9,585 nucleotides of DNA from assembly GCA_016294985.1 (NCBI GenBank), contig JAECRW010000053.1, forward strand, positions 1-9,585. The letters are read 5' to 3'. Made by a program: the position numbers and the translations under genes. This DNA is from Candidatus Sifarchaeum marinoarchaea. GTDB taxonomy: Archaea > Asgardarchaeota > Sifarchaeia > Borrarchaeales > Borrarchaeaceae. Of the stretch, positions 1-6,112 are shown in pieces. Positions within the stretch are counted from its first letter, which is position 1; each line of letters begins with the position of its first letter. Under the pieces are notes generated by a model, which was not told where the DNA came from, did not search any database, and worked only from the letters and a program-made list of their open reading frames with translations.

Positions 1-803
1 TTGAAGAGTTCGCGGACTCTAGCTTCTGATTCACCGTAAAATTTACTCATAACTTCAGGGCCACTCAGGTTAATGAAGTATGCATCCGTTTCATTAGCAA
101 CGGCCTTAGCCAACAAAGTCTTTCCAGTTCCGGGAGGACCATGTAATAAGACACCTTTTGGTGGCTCGATCCCAAGTCGCTCAAAAAGTACAGGATGTTT
201 AAGTGGTAATTCAATCATTTCGCGAACTTTCTGAATTTCAGACCCCAAACCACCAACATCTTCATATGAAACGGCTGGAATCCGTCTCTCCATTTCTTTA
301 GCGGGTTCAATTTTCAGACTAATTTGTGTTTGTGAACCTACAATTGCGGCAATGTTCGACGGCTGAATAGCCGTTACAACTAATTCAATGGGTCTTCCCA
401 TAATTGCAAATCGTATACGGTCACCTCTCGTTAATGGTCGACCTTGTAAGAGTCTACTTAAGTACTGTTCTCCACCCATTAATCTCAATGGCTCAGTAGG
501 TGCGAATGTGATTTTTTCTGCAGGTCTTGACTGAACCTTCTGAATTTTCGCCTTATCGTCTATCGTGACGCCAGCATTACTTCGTGTTGCTTTGTCAATA
601 CGTACAGTTTCTGTGTCAGTATCTTCAGGATAACCTGGCCAAACTACTGCTGCTGTTTTTCTCTTTCCAACAATTTCAATAACATCTCCAGAACTAAGAT
701 TAGCTTCATTCATTACTTTCTGATCCACTCGTGCAATTCCCCTTCCCACGTCTCTCTGTCTAGCCTCTAAGACGCGTAGCGTTATGTCGCTAGAACTTTC
801 CAT
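1..803 (-). CDS. cdc48: Cdc48/VAT-type AAA ATPase, N-terminal part (cut by window edge)
   Basis: Translated from the minus strand, 267 codons are present before the window ends. The family is a hexameric cytoplasmic ATPase that unfolds proteins for archaeal quality control. Residues 1-95 look like the double-psi-barrel N subdomain (MESSSDITLRV..., RDVGRGIARVD) and about 96-170 like its second half (PTRGD-like segment LTRGDRI, then GRPIELVV). The D1 module begins with SYEDVGGLGSEI (179-190). It has a complete Walker A, GPPGTGKT (222-229), and the pore-loop segment KFYGESE (254-260). Walker B, the arginine fingers and all of D2 would lie outside the window. The start is firm: ATG at 803-801 has GAGGTGA (811-817) seven bases upstream. 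It is divergent from hsp20, which fits a shared stress role. A single-D1 VAT-like protein cannot be excluded from this part alone. Confidence 0.95.
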   Translation of the reverse strand, partial: MESSSDITLRVLEARQRDVGRGIARVDQKVMNEANLSSGDVIEIVGKRKTAAVVWPGYPEDTDTETVRIDKATRSNAGVTIDDKAKIQKVQSRPAEKITFAPTEPLRLMGGEQYLSRLLQGRPLTRGDRIRFAIMGRPIELVVTAIQPSNIAAIVGSQTQISLKIEPAKEMERRIPAVSYEDVGGLGSEIQKVREMIELPLKHPVLFERLGIEPPKGVLLHGPPGTGKTLLAKAVANETDAYFINLSGPEVMSKFYGESEARVRELF

Positions 804-810
804 AATGTTT

Positions 811-817
811 TCACCTC
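811..817 (-). promoter_or_regulatory. Ribosome binding site of cdc48
   Basis: Read on the minus strand this is GAGGTGA, a near-perfect complement of the archaeal 16S rRNA tail, seven bases before the ATG at 803. It fixes the cdc48 start. Confidence 0.85.
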
Positions 818-846
818 ATATTAAGTAATAACAATAAGACAATAGC

Positions 847-863
847 CACACTAAAGCAGTGTG
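847..863 (-). repeat. Perfect 6-bp inverted repeat in the cdc48 leader
   Basis: CACACT (847-852), a five-base spacer AAAGC, then AGTGTG (858-863). If cdc48 transcription begins near 870-885, as its TATA-like box suggests, this forms a short hairpin in the 5' untranslated region, about 30 bases before the ribosome binding site. It does not pair with that site, so it is not a classic RNA thermometer. It could equally be a protein-binding palindrome. Confidence 0.5.
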
Positions 864-875
864 ATCAACTATTTC

Positions 876-893
876 GTACTGAATTATCTGTAC
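876..893. promoter_or_regulatory. Candidate operator box 1 (cdc48 side)
   Basis: GTACTGAATTATCTGTAC is an imperfect palindrome (GTAC.GA....TC.GTAC). Its first 16 bases match box 2 at 1005-1020 at 15 of 16 positions. It lies 6-23 bases downstream of the cdc48 TATA-like box, over the expected transcription start, where an archaeal repressor would block polymerase. The role is inferred from position and duplication. Confidence 0.55.
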
Positions 894-898
894 AAAGA

Positions 899-911
899 AT
901 ATTTAAATATT
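899..911 (-). promoter_or_regulatory. TATA-like box of cdc48
   Basis: The symmetrical AT block AATATTTAAATAT lies about 100 bases upstream of the cdc48 ATG on the minus strand. It reads TATTTAAATA as a TATA element. The flanking DNA is AT-rich, so the exact position is uncertain. Confidence 0.45.
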
Positions 912-954
912 GTGATTGTGGAATACTTAAATAATATTTGACATCAGTCAATTT

Positions 955-988
955 AAAAAACTTTATATAGACTTTTAGCCTATTTAAG
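955..988 (+). promoter_or_regulatory. hsp20 promoter (two TATA candidates)
   Basis: The strong candidate is AAAAAACTTTATATAG, with an A-rich BRE-like stretch then TTTATATA at about 962-969. This predicts a start near 990 and a leader of about 60 bases. A second candidate, TATTTAAG (981-988), would give a start near 1008, on top of operator box 2. The first matches the archaeal consensus better. Confidence 0.65.
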
Positions 989-1004
989 ATACAAATATTG
1001 AACT

Positions 1005-1020
1005 GTACAGAATTATCTGT
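1005..1020. promoter_or_regulatory. Candidate operator box 2 (hsp20 side)
   Basis: GTACAGAATTATCTGT contains a perfect inverted repeat, ACAGA-ATTA-TCTGT (1007-1020), and differs from box 1 by one base in 16. It lies just downstream of the hsp20 TATA candidates and upstream of the start codon. The paired arrangement on two divergent stress-gene promoters suggests one regulator acting on both. Confidence 0.55.
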
Positions 1021-1049
1021 CATGTTATTGAAAGTTTTTGGTGTAAAAA

Positions 1050-1634
1050 ATGAGTGATGAAGACGATTGGGATAAAAAGAGGAAGAAACGGCGCGATAGT
1101 TGGGATCCTTTTGATTTAATAGACAATTTAAGGGAAATGATGGAAGAAATGATGAAAGAAATGGGAGCCCGTCCCTTTGATATGGAAGATTTCGAGAAAT
1201 TTCTGCCGAAATTTAGACTACCTAGTGGTTTCGAGAAAAAGGGCCCCTATATCTTTGGATTTAGCATGGGCGTGGGACCTGACGGGAAGCCTATAATCAG
1301 AGAATTTGGCAATAAACCAGGTTTTGATTTCAAAAAAGGGCCAAAAATTAAAGATGAGCGAGAACCGTTAGTTGATATCATGGAAACAAACGATGAAGTG
1401 ATTATAGTTGCAGAAACGCCAGGAATTGAGAAAGAAGAGATTAATCTGCGTAGTACAGAGAAGGAACTCGAAATCAAAGCTGGAGAAAAGTTTTACAAAA
1501 AGTTAAGACTGCCCGTAGAGGTAATCCCAGATGAAGCGAAAGCACATTACAAAAATGGAGTGCTCGAAGTCCGACTAAAAAGAGTGAAGCCAAAAGAAGA
1601 CGAAAGCAGCGGAACAGAGATCACAGTTGAATAG
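1050..1634 (+). CDS. hsp20: Small heat-shock protein, Hsp20/alpha-crystallin family
   Basis: A 194-residue ATP-independent holdase that keeps unfolding proteins soluble as an oligomer. Residues 1-100 are an unusually long N-terminal arm: a highly charged start (SDEDDWDKKRKKRRD), a Met/Glu-rich helix (27-39), then a Gly/Phe/Pro-rich segment (60-100). The alpha-crystallin domain spans about 105-180. It opens with REPLVDIMETNDEVIIVAE and closes with the signature NGVLEVRLKR (169-178). The tail holds an I-x-I/V oligomerisation motif, ITV (191-193). The ATG at 1050 follows GGTG (1040-1043) by six bases. The gene is divergent from cdc48, and its promoter carries one of two matching operator-like boxes. 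The family call is firm; the specific clients are unknown. Confidence 0.95.
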   Translation: MSDEDDWDKKRKKRRDSWDPFDLIDNLREMMEEMMKEMGARPFDMEDFEKFLPKFRLPSGFEKKGPYIFGFSMGVGPDGKPIIREFGNKPGFDFKKGPKIKDEREPLVDIMETNDEVIIVAETPGIEKEEINLRSTEKELEIKAGEKFYKKLRLPVEVIPDEAKAHYKNGVLEVRLKRVKPKEDESSGTEITVE

Positions 1635-1701
1635 TCCTCTACATTTCAACAAAAGAATGTACTATACTCTCACACACACATATCGTTTAGAACGCAATTC
1701 C

Positions 1702-1722
1702 TCTACCCCGTAAACAGGGGAG
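1702..1722 (+). repeat. GC hairpin between hsp20 and the downstream gene
   Basis: CCCC (1706-1709), loop GTAAACA, GGGG (1717-1720). CT and AG outside it extend the stem across one bulged A. It stands out in AT-rich DNA, about ten bases before the next ribosome binding site. It could be a weak hsp20 terminator or a leader structure; no T run follows it. A short CA-repeat tract (about 1669-1679) lies just upstream. Confidence 0.35.
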
Positions 1723-1741
1723 TATCCTTGCGGTGAATTAT

Positions 1742-2143
1742 ATGAGTCACAAGAAAAACAAACTTCCTGCGCACCTAAAAATTTTAAAAGCTTTTATCGA
1801 AGGGCGTTCTTTTAAGGAGATCTCAGAAGAATTTGAGGAAGTTAAATATAGATCAACAGCTCAATGGATAGTTCGTAAATGTCAGGGAAAGATCAATGAT
1901 TCAATAGATGTTATCTCTGAAGCATTACAGAAGGATGTATTAACTCAAGAACAAATTCAGTTGCTTATGGAAGTACTTATGGGAACACTCCTAAGAAAGG
2001 GCATTAGAGAGATGGAAAATCTGTTTAATGCTGAAGAAATCCGCCGAGAAATTTCACCTTTCGAAGTTGAAATAGAGTTTTTTGATGAGTTTTTCGAAAG
2101 AATTCGAAAATACTTCGAAAAGATGATGTTAACGGAAGAATGA
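1742..2143 (+). CDS. Hypothetical protein, possible N-terminal helix-turn-helix
   Basis: 133 residues; I do not recognise the family. The start is set at the ATG at 1742, because GGTGA (1732-1736) lies five bases upstream as a ribosome binding site; the GTG at 1733, which would add three residues, overlaps that site. The N-terminus is basic (SHKKNKLPAHLK). It is followed by a predicted helix-turn-helix-like stretch, ILKAFIEGRSFKEISEEF, and then a second helix with STAQWIVRKC. The middle, DVISEALQKDVLTQEQIQLL, and the tail, FFDEFFERIRKYFEKMM, look like amphipathic helices suited to self-association. There is no membrane segment or signal. It lies 107 bases after hsp20 in the same direction and ends five bases before the convergent glmM. 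Being next to hsp20, it is a candidate stress regulator, but this is only inference. Confidence 0.75.
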   Translation: MSHKKNKLPAHLKILKAFIEGRSFKEISEEFEEVKYRSTAQWIVRKCQGKINDSIDVISEALQKDVLTQEQIQLLMEVLMGTLLRKGIREMENLFNAEEIRREISPFEVEIEFFDEFFERIRKYFEKMMLTEE

Positions 2144-2148
2144 TTGTC

Positions 2149-3519
2149 TTAAACAGTAGTTAATGCCTCTTCTACAACTCTTTTGCCTATTTCTAATAAT
2201 TTTTCTGCTTTTGTTTGTTCTTTTGCCTCTGCCGTGACGCGTATCAGTGGCTCAGTACCAGATGGTCTAATCAAAATCCATCCACCCTTTAGATCAATAC
2301 GAATGCCATCAAGATGTAAAATATTTTCAGTAGCATCAAACTGACTTGGTAGCGTTTTTTTAACATAGGCCATTACGCTAGGTTTTAGTTCATTTTTGCA
2401 CTTAATTTTGAGAGTTACCTTACACCTATCAGGCACGTTCTTAATCAATTCTGAAATGGGAGAATCCATTTCATCTAGAAGTTTTAAGAGTAAAAGCGAA
2501 GATAAAATCCCATCTGGACAAAGGTGGTATTGCGGATGAATCCATGCTCCGATAGGTTCGCCCCCGAAGATACCATTGTGTTCAAGCAGGGCCTGGGAAA
2601 TATATACGTCACCAACTTTTGTTCTAATGACTTTACCACCGGACTCGCGAATATATTCATCTGTAGCATCAGAAGTATTGATAGGGAGTACAATTATTTT
2701 TTCCTTATTCGGATCCTCTTCTTGTATAATCATGAAAAGCGCAAAAAGCGCCAAAAGTTTGTCAGATGGTATAAAATTGCCTTGTTCATCAATTGCACAC
2801 ATTCGATCTGCGTCGCCATCATATGCGATACCTATATCGGCACCAAAGCCTGATACTGCTTCCATCAAACCTTGCAAGTTCTCTGGTGTTGGTTCAGAGT
2901 TACGTGCAGTAAAATGTCCATCAACTTGAGAGTTCAAAGCGATTACATTACAGCCTACATTACGGAAAACTAAGGGAGCAATAACTGATGCCGCACCACA
3001 CCCTGGATCAAGTACTACACACCATTTTTTCTCAAATGAGAAGTTATTTAGCATAGAAAAATAGGGAGAAGTTGATTTACTCGTTTTCACAGAGCCTATT
3101 CTTTCCCAATTTGAATATTTAAATGCATTCGAAATAAGGATCTCTTCTAATCTTTGCTCCATCTCTGGATGGAACGCGACACCATTTTTGCTAAAGAACT
3201 TGAATCCATTATAAGGTGGGGGATTATGAGACGCAGTTATCATTATGCCTGCGTCTTTATTCAATGCTCTAGTAAGATATGCAACACCAGGGGTCGGAAA
3301 AATCCCAATAAGTTCAGCATTGCAGCCTCCAGATAATAAACCTGAAATAAATGCACGTTCAAGTATTTCTCCAGAAGTTCGTGTATCTCTTCCAATCACT
3401 ACCGAGGAGCCTTCACCGAGTTGCGTTGCAAGACCTAGACCCAGTTTCATTGCCAAATCACTAGTTATGAACTCTCCAACGACGCCCCTAACACCAGAAG
3501 AACCAAAGAGTCTTTTCAT
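2149..3519 (-). CDS. glmM: Phosphoglucosamine mutase / phosphohexomutase
   Basis: 456 residues, full length for the alpha-D-phosphohexomutase superfamily. The enzyme interconverts glucosamine-6-phosphate and glucosamine-1-phosphate on the way to UDP-GlcNAc in the cytoplasm. All four family loops are visible: phosphoserine loop GIMITASHNPPPYNG with Ser97; Mg-binding DGDADR (234-239); sugar loop GEPIGAWIHP (320-329); phosphate loop RPSGTEPLIR (418-427). The sugar loop departs from the bacterial GExSGH form and resembles that of archaeal GlmM-type enzymes, which is why I prefer GlmM to phosphomannomutase or phosphoglucomutase. The ATG at 3519 follows AAGGTG (3525-3530) by five bases. Its leader and promoter form the left end of the duplicated cassette. 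The gene itself is intact and single-copy here. Confidence 0.88.
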   Translation of the reverse strand: MKRLFGSSGVRGVVGEFITSDLAMKLGLGLATQLGEGSSVVIGRDTRTSGEILERAFISGLLSGGCNAELIGIFPTPGVAYLTRALNKDAGIMITASHNPPPYNGFKFFSKNGVAFHPEMEQRLEEILISNAFKYSNWERIGSVKTSKSTSPYFSMLNNFSFEKKWCVVLDPGCGAASVIAPLVFRNVGCNVIALNSQVDGHFTARNSEPTPENLQGLMEAVSGFGADIGIAYDGDADRMCAIDEQGNFIPSDKLLALFALFMIIQEEDPNKEKIIVLPINTSDATDEYIRESGGKVIRTKVGDVYISQALLEHNGIFGGEPIGAWIHPQYHLCPDGILSSLLLLKLLDEMDSPISELIKNVPDRCKVTLKIKCKNELKPSVMAYVKKTLPSQFDATENILHLDGIRIDLKGGWILIRPSGTEPLIRVTAEAKEQTKAEKLLEIGKRVVEEALTTV

Positions 3520-3563
3520 TCAAACACCTTGAACGTTATGCCTCCGTAAGTAATAGGATTCAA

Positions 3564-3577
3564 CAAATATCTAAAAA
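3564..3577 (-). promoter_or_regulatory. TATA-like box of glmM
   Basis: Minus-strand TTTTTAGATATTTG lies about 45-58 bases upstream of the glmM ATG. It would start a short leader containing the AAGGTG site. It falls in the near-identical part of the repeat, so copy 2 has it too. An imperfect stem (AAAAAGGCT 3573-3581 / AGCTTTTT 3592-3599) overlaps it. Confidence 0.45.
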
Positions 3578-3629
3578 GGCTTTTGCTCAATAGCTTTTTC
3601 TTGAATTACAGAATGACAATTATACGATT

Positions 3630-3642
3630 AAACTATTTATGC
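3630..3642 (+). promoter_or_regulatory. Promoter of the A1-B1 operon
   Basis: AAACTATTTATGC has a BRE-like AAA then a TATA-like TATTTATG. It is about 25-30 bases before 3665, the likely transcript start, and so leaves a leader of about 30 bases. The leader contains GGGAGATC (3683-3690), four bases before the ATG. It is conserved exactly in copy 2 at 6048-6060. Confidence 0.5.
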
Positions 3643-3694
3643 AAGTAATACTATACACTCCTTTGCTGTGAATTGGCTAAAAGGGAGATCACGA

Positions 3695-4237
3695 ATGGAT
3701 GAACTATTGAAGAAGATCCCACCTGAAATTTGTTGGGCAATAACCGCTAAATCTCTCTGGAGATTGATCATGAGGGGAGGTAGACGCTTCGCACCTGATT
3801 TGGGTATAGGAGAAGGTGCCGTCGCGCTCGGTTTAGGCAAGGAAAAGTATGATGAGATAAATCAGAAATTATGGGGGGACTATGGTAGGAGATTTTTACC
3901 AATGATTAAAGAAATTGCCAATCTAACAATAGAGGACGCAATAGGTGCTGCTAAATTAGAATTGGTTTCTATGAAATTATGGATGGGACCAGAATATCAG
4001 TCTAAGATAACAGAGGCAACTCCGCAGATAGCAATCGTCAGATCGACGAAATGCACGTGCATGGACAGTTATAATGAGTTTGAAGTAAATCCTGCATTTA
4101 GGAATTGTGACCTATCCCATCAAGCACACATGGTAGAAGGATTCAAACTAATTAACCCTAAACTAAATTTCAAGCACACGAAGGCAATGCCAAGAGGAGA
4201 CCCCTACTGCGAAATGGTCATCGAGTTTAAGGAATAG
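3695..4237 (+). CDS. ATC hydrolase-like family protein, paralogue A1
   Basis: 180 residues. The C-terminal half matches my knowledge of the L-2-amino-thiazoline-4-carboxylic acid hydrolase-like family: a KC motif (C120), a downstream Cys (C138), a His four residues on (H142), and the closing GDPYCEMVIEF with C172. These residues are invariant in all four paralogues here. The N-terminal half looks helical (CWAITAKSLWRLI, then IEDAIGAAKL at 79-88). There is no signal peptide or membrane segment. The ATG at 3695 is chosen because it aligns with the A2 start, has the same leader, and GGGAGATC precedes it; a GTG at 3668 would add nine residues, but copy 2 lacks that codon. It is the first gene of a pair with B1, 48 bases apart. 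The true substrate is unknown; a V4R-like ligand-binding role is an alternative. Confidence 0.75.
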   Translation: MDELLKKIPPEICWAITAKSLWRLIMRGGRRFAPDLGIGEGAVALGLGKEKYDEINQKLWGDYGRRFLPMIKEIANLTIEDAIGAAKLELVSMKLWMGPEYQSKITEATPQIAIVRSTKCTCMDSYNEFEVNPAFRNCDLSHQAHMVEGFKLINPKLNFKHTKAMPRGDPYCEMVIEFKE

Positions 4238-4285
4238 TAAACCTTTAGCTTTCATATTGTTAGGCATACAAAAAGGTGAAGATAA

Positions 4286-4834
4286 ATGGCAGAGTTATTG
4301 GAGGAGATCTCGGCAGAAAAACGTTGGGCGATAACCTCTAAGGCCCTCCTTAGATTATTCATTTCGAGAGGGACGAAAACCATCCCGCTTATCTTGAGTA
4401 AGGGCGAAGGGATTTTCGCGCCTGTTATGGGCACGGAAAAGTGGACAGAGATACTTTCGAAGATGTATATTGATGGTGCTACGAGGATTTTTCCCATGGT
4501 TAAAGAAAGGTTCAATGTACCTGTCGAGGATGCTATAGGAGCCCAAAATTTAGTCGAAATCGTTGCAATATTAATGGATGGCCCTGAGTGGGAGGGTGAA
4601 TATGTCGAGAAAACCCCGGAAAGAGCCGTATGGAGAATAACCAAATGTCCGTATTGGGAGAGGTATGAAGAGTTCGAGGTAGATCCCGTGCTTAGAACTT
4701 GCGATGCAGTACATCAACTGTTTGGTGAGGCGGGATTTAAAGCGATAAATTTTAAAATAACTCGCACGCTCACAAAGGCGCTACCAAGAGGAGACCCCTA
4801 CTGCGAAGATGTCTACGAATTTAAGGAAGAGTAA
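4286..4834 (+). CDS. ATC hydrolase-like family protein, paralogue B1
   Basis: 182 residues, paralogous to A1 and closest in layout to B2 (EKRWAIT, TPERAV). The conserved set is C121 in ITKCPYW, C139, H143 and C173 in RGDPYCED. VEDAIGA (80-86) marks the middle helix. AAAAAGGTGA (4269-4278) provides a good ribosome binding site seven bases upstream. The gene is cotranscribed with A1, with no promoter visible in the 48-base gap. Near its 3' end it shares a 24-base identical stretch with A1 (4784-4807 against 4190-4213). The proteins look soluble and cytoplasmic. Since both genes of each pair are kept, A and B could form a hetero-oligomer, but this is inference. Confidence 0.75.
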   Translation: MAELLEEISAEKRWAITSKALLRLFISRGTKTIPLILSKGEGIFAPVMGTEKWTEILSKMYIDGATRIFPMVKERFNVPVEDAIGAQNLVEIVAILMDGPEWEGEYVEKTPERAVWRITKCPYWERYEEFEVDPVLRTCDAVHQLFGEAGFKAINFKITRTLTKALPRGDPYCEDVYEFKEE

Positions 4835-4946
4835 ACGGTTATTTTTGTATGGGCATAAACATCATGCCGTCCCACACTTTTTCACGTACTAGGCAAAGCA
4901 ACCTACAAAAAATACAAAGAACGTACCAAAAAAAGTAGTTAATCGG

Positions 4947-4982
4947 TCACAGCCTCCTTCTTCAAGCGTCCGTGCATTCGTC
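4947..4982 (-). pseudogene. btpA relic fused to the nucleotidyltransferase stop region
   Basis: On the minus strand this reads TNARTLEEGGCD, against TDARSLEEGGCD (residues 56-67) of the intact btpA at 7958-8800: 10 of 12 residues. At DNA level 19 of the first 20 bases match 8601-8620, and most other changes are at third codon positions, as expected from a once-functional copy. Further upstream a stop interrupts the frame and similarity is lost. Immediately downstream, ACC-GAT-TAA-CTA matches the CCC-GAC-TAA-CTA around the stop codon of the nucleotidyltransferase gene. It therefore looks like a deletion scar of about 1.25 kb of btpA and nucleotidyltransferase sequence. The homology is short. 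Confidence 0.6.
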
Positions 4983-5119
4983 GTCAGCGTGCATAGGTTT
5001 TACGTAGCCCGGGGTGATATGAATTCTTGACTATTCTTATGTGGCGAGTTATTTAGGACATTGTGTATTCGATCCAAAAGAAGCGAAAAATTAGATGCGG
5101 AGAAATTGAGTTGATTTAG

Positions 5120-5785
5120 ATGAGTGTGCAATCTTTTGACGAATTGGCAAGCATACTCGATCCCGATGAGTGGGAAACGATCAAAAATCTGCCCGAAAAA
5201 GCCTTGGCAAAACGGGGATACCCCCTGGATGCGGAAATAATAGAGACAACCCAAAGAATGTATCTCTGGTCACCAACAAAATATTCTTGTGCGGGTCATC
5301 CAAAAAAGGTTTTTGGACGACTTAACGCCAAAATAGTTGTTGAATACAATCCGTTGTTCAAGGAAGTCGTAAACCGTTATTTCGAAAAACTAGAAACAAC
5401 GCCATTTTACCAAGTGACCCTGTTTTCGGCGATAACGGAAGTCATTCCTTATGAATATAAAGAAAACACCTTTGCTATACAAATGGTTTTCAGAAAATTT
5501 CGCGGAGGCACTTGGGATGTAGGCATTCATATAAGATGGGCGGATGATCCCATATACAAAAAATTGCCAGCCGATTCAAATGTCGTCCCGCGTTACAAAA
5601 GACCTGTGCCAGAGGAAACATGGAGGGAGTGCCGAGAAAAAGGCTTTGAAAGACTTTTTCAAATGATGCGAGAAACGACAAATGAACGATATACCAGCGG
5701 GAATTTTGAATTTTTGAAAAAAATCAGAGGAAAGGAACTGTCTGATGGGTCGTGGTTATGTGGAGATTCTCTTTTTGAAGGATAA
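5120..5785 (+). CDS. Hypothetical protein, family not recognised
   Basis: 221 residues, soluble in appearance, rich in aromatic and charged residues, with three Cys (57, 171, 214). The first 50 residues look helical (FDELASILDPDEWETIKNLPEKALAKRG). The middle alternates helix (NPLFKEVVNRYFEKLE) and beta-like stretches (NTFAIQMVFRKF, TWDVGIHIRWAD). The C-terminus is helical and basic (ETWRECREKGFERLFQMM). There is no signal peptide or membrane segment, and no catalytic motif I know. The ATG at 5120 has only a weak site (TTGAGTTGAT) upstream. It lies alone between the two cassettes and is absent after copy 2, so it was inserted after the duplication or lost from copy 2. The length of the open frame and its codon use support a real gene; the function is unknown. 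Confidence 0.7.
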   Translation: MSVQSFDELASILDPDEWETIKNLPEKALAKRGYPLDAEIIETTQRMYLWSPTKYSCAGHPKKVFGRLNAKIVVEYNPLFKEVVNRYFEKLETTPFYQVTLFSAITEVIPYEYKENTFAIQMVFRKFRGGTWDVGIHIRWADDPIYKKLPADSNVVPRYKRPVPEETWRECREKGFERLFQMMRETTNERYTSGNFEFLKKIRGKELSDGSWLCGDSLFEG

Positions 5786-5790
5786 GATGA

Positions 5791-5805
5791 AAGGGCGAAC
5801 CCCTT
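5791..5805 (+). terminator. Small hairpin after the 221-residue gene
   Basis: AAGGG-CGAAC-CCCTT is a perfect five-base stem six bases after the stop codon. No T run follows, so termination is only a possibility. Confidence 0.3.
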
Positions 5806-5981
5806 GCCTTCGAACATGAATTATTGCGGTGGAAGGGAGATGGTAATTGATCTTTTCTACTAGTTTATCAGTTTCATTTACAATATATTCACAGTAATTT
5901 GAGATTATGGAATACAGTAGAGTTTGAATTTTGAAAGTCATACACCTTGATCGTTATGCCTCCGTAAGTAGTAGGATTCAA

Positions 5982-5995
5982 CAAATATCTAAAAA
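5982..5995 (-). promoter_or_regulatory. Orphan copy of the glmM promoter
   Basis: An exact duplicate of the glmM TATA-like region (3564-3577), together with the AAGGTG site (5943-5948). It faces leftward into 5941 and the 3' end of the 221-residue gene instead of into glmM. Confidence 0.45.
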
Positions 5996-6047
5996 GGCTT
6001 TTGCTCAATAGCTTTTTCTTGAATTACAGAATGACAATTATACGATT

Positions 6048-6060
6048 AAACTATTTATGC
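6048..6060 (+). promoter_or_regulatory. Promoter of the A2-B2 operon
   Basis: An exact copy of 3630-3642 (AAACTATTTATGC), with the same spacing to the A2 ATG and the same GGGAGATC site. The only clustered differences from copy 1 are at 6086-6094, around the expected transcript start. Confidence 0.5.
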
Positions 6061-6112
6061 AAGTAATACTATACACTCCTTTGCTACAAGTTGACTAAAA
6101 GGGAGATCACGA

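Larger units (their letters stand above)
3524..4946. repeat. Duplicated A-B cassette, copy 1
   Basis: Divergent leader, gene A1, gene B1 and a 3' tail, matching 5942-7351 (left ends 2418 bases apart). Positions 3524-3667 differ from 5942-6085 at only two sites (3533, 3553), and 3554-3667 is identical. The near-identity continues, apart from a cluster of changes at 3668-3676 and one at 3700, to about 3721, nine codons into gene A. After that the coding parts diverge strongly. Similarity resumes in the tail (AAACGGTTA... then TAGTTAATCGG). No terminal inverted repeats or transposase are seen, so it is a duplication and not an insertion sequence. Confidence 0.85.

Noticed and set aside
1669..1682. 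CA-repeat tract as a phase-variable microsatellite.
   Set aside because: Only about five repeat units, outside any coding frame, and not positioned between promoter elements.
2524..2929. Plus-strand open frames opposite glmM (also 3154-3532).
   Set aside because: glmM has all its catalytic loops over this stretch. These frames are Cys/Ser/Ile-rich antisense readings without start signals.
3637..3840. Minus-strand frames at 3637-3840 and 6055-6384 with matching C-terminal peptides, suggesting a conserved antisense protein.
   Set aside because: The matching part is simply the reverse of the duplicated leader and first codons of A1 and A2. Elsewhere they diverge in step with the sense genes, so they are shadows.
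4252..4644. 130-codon minus-strand open frame.
   Set aside because: It lies wholly opposite B1 and its leader, has a low-complexity Ser/Pro/Ile composition typical of antisense reading, and has no ribosome binding site.
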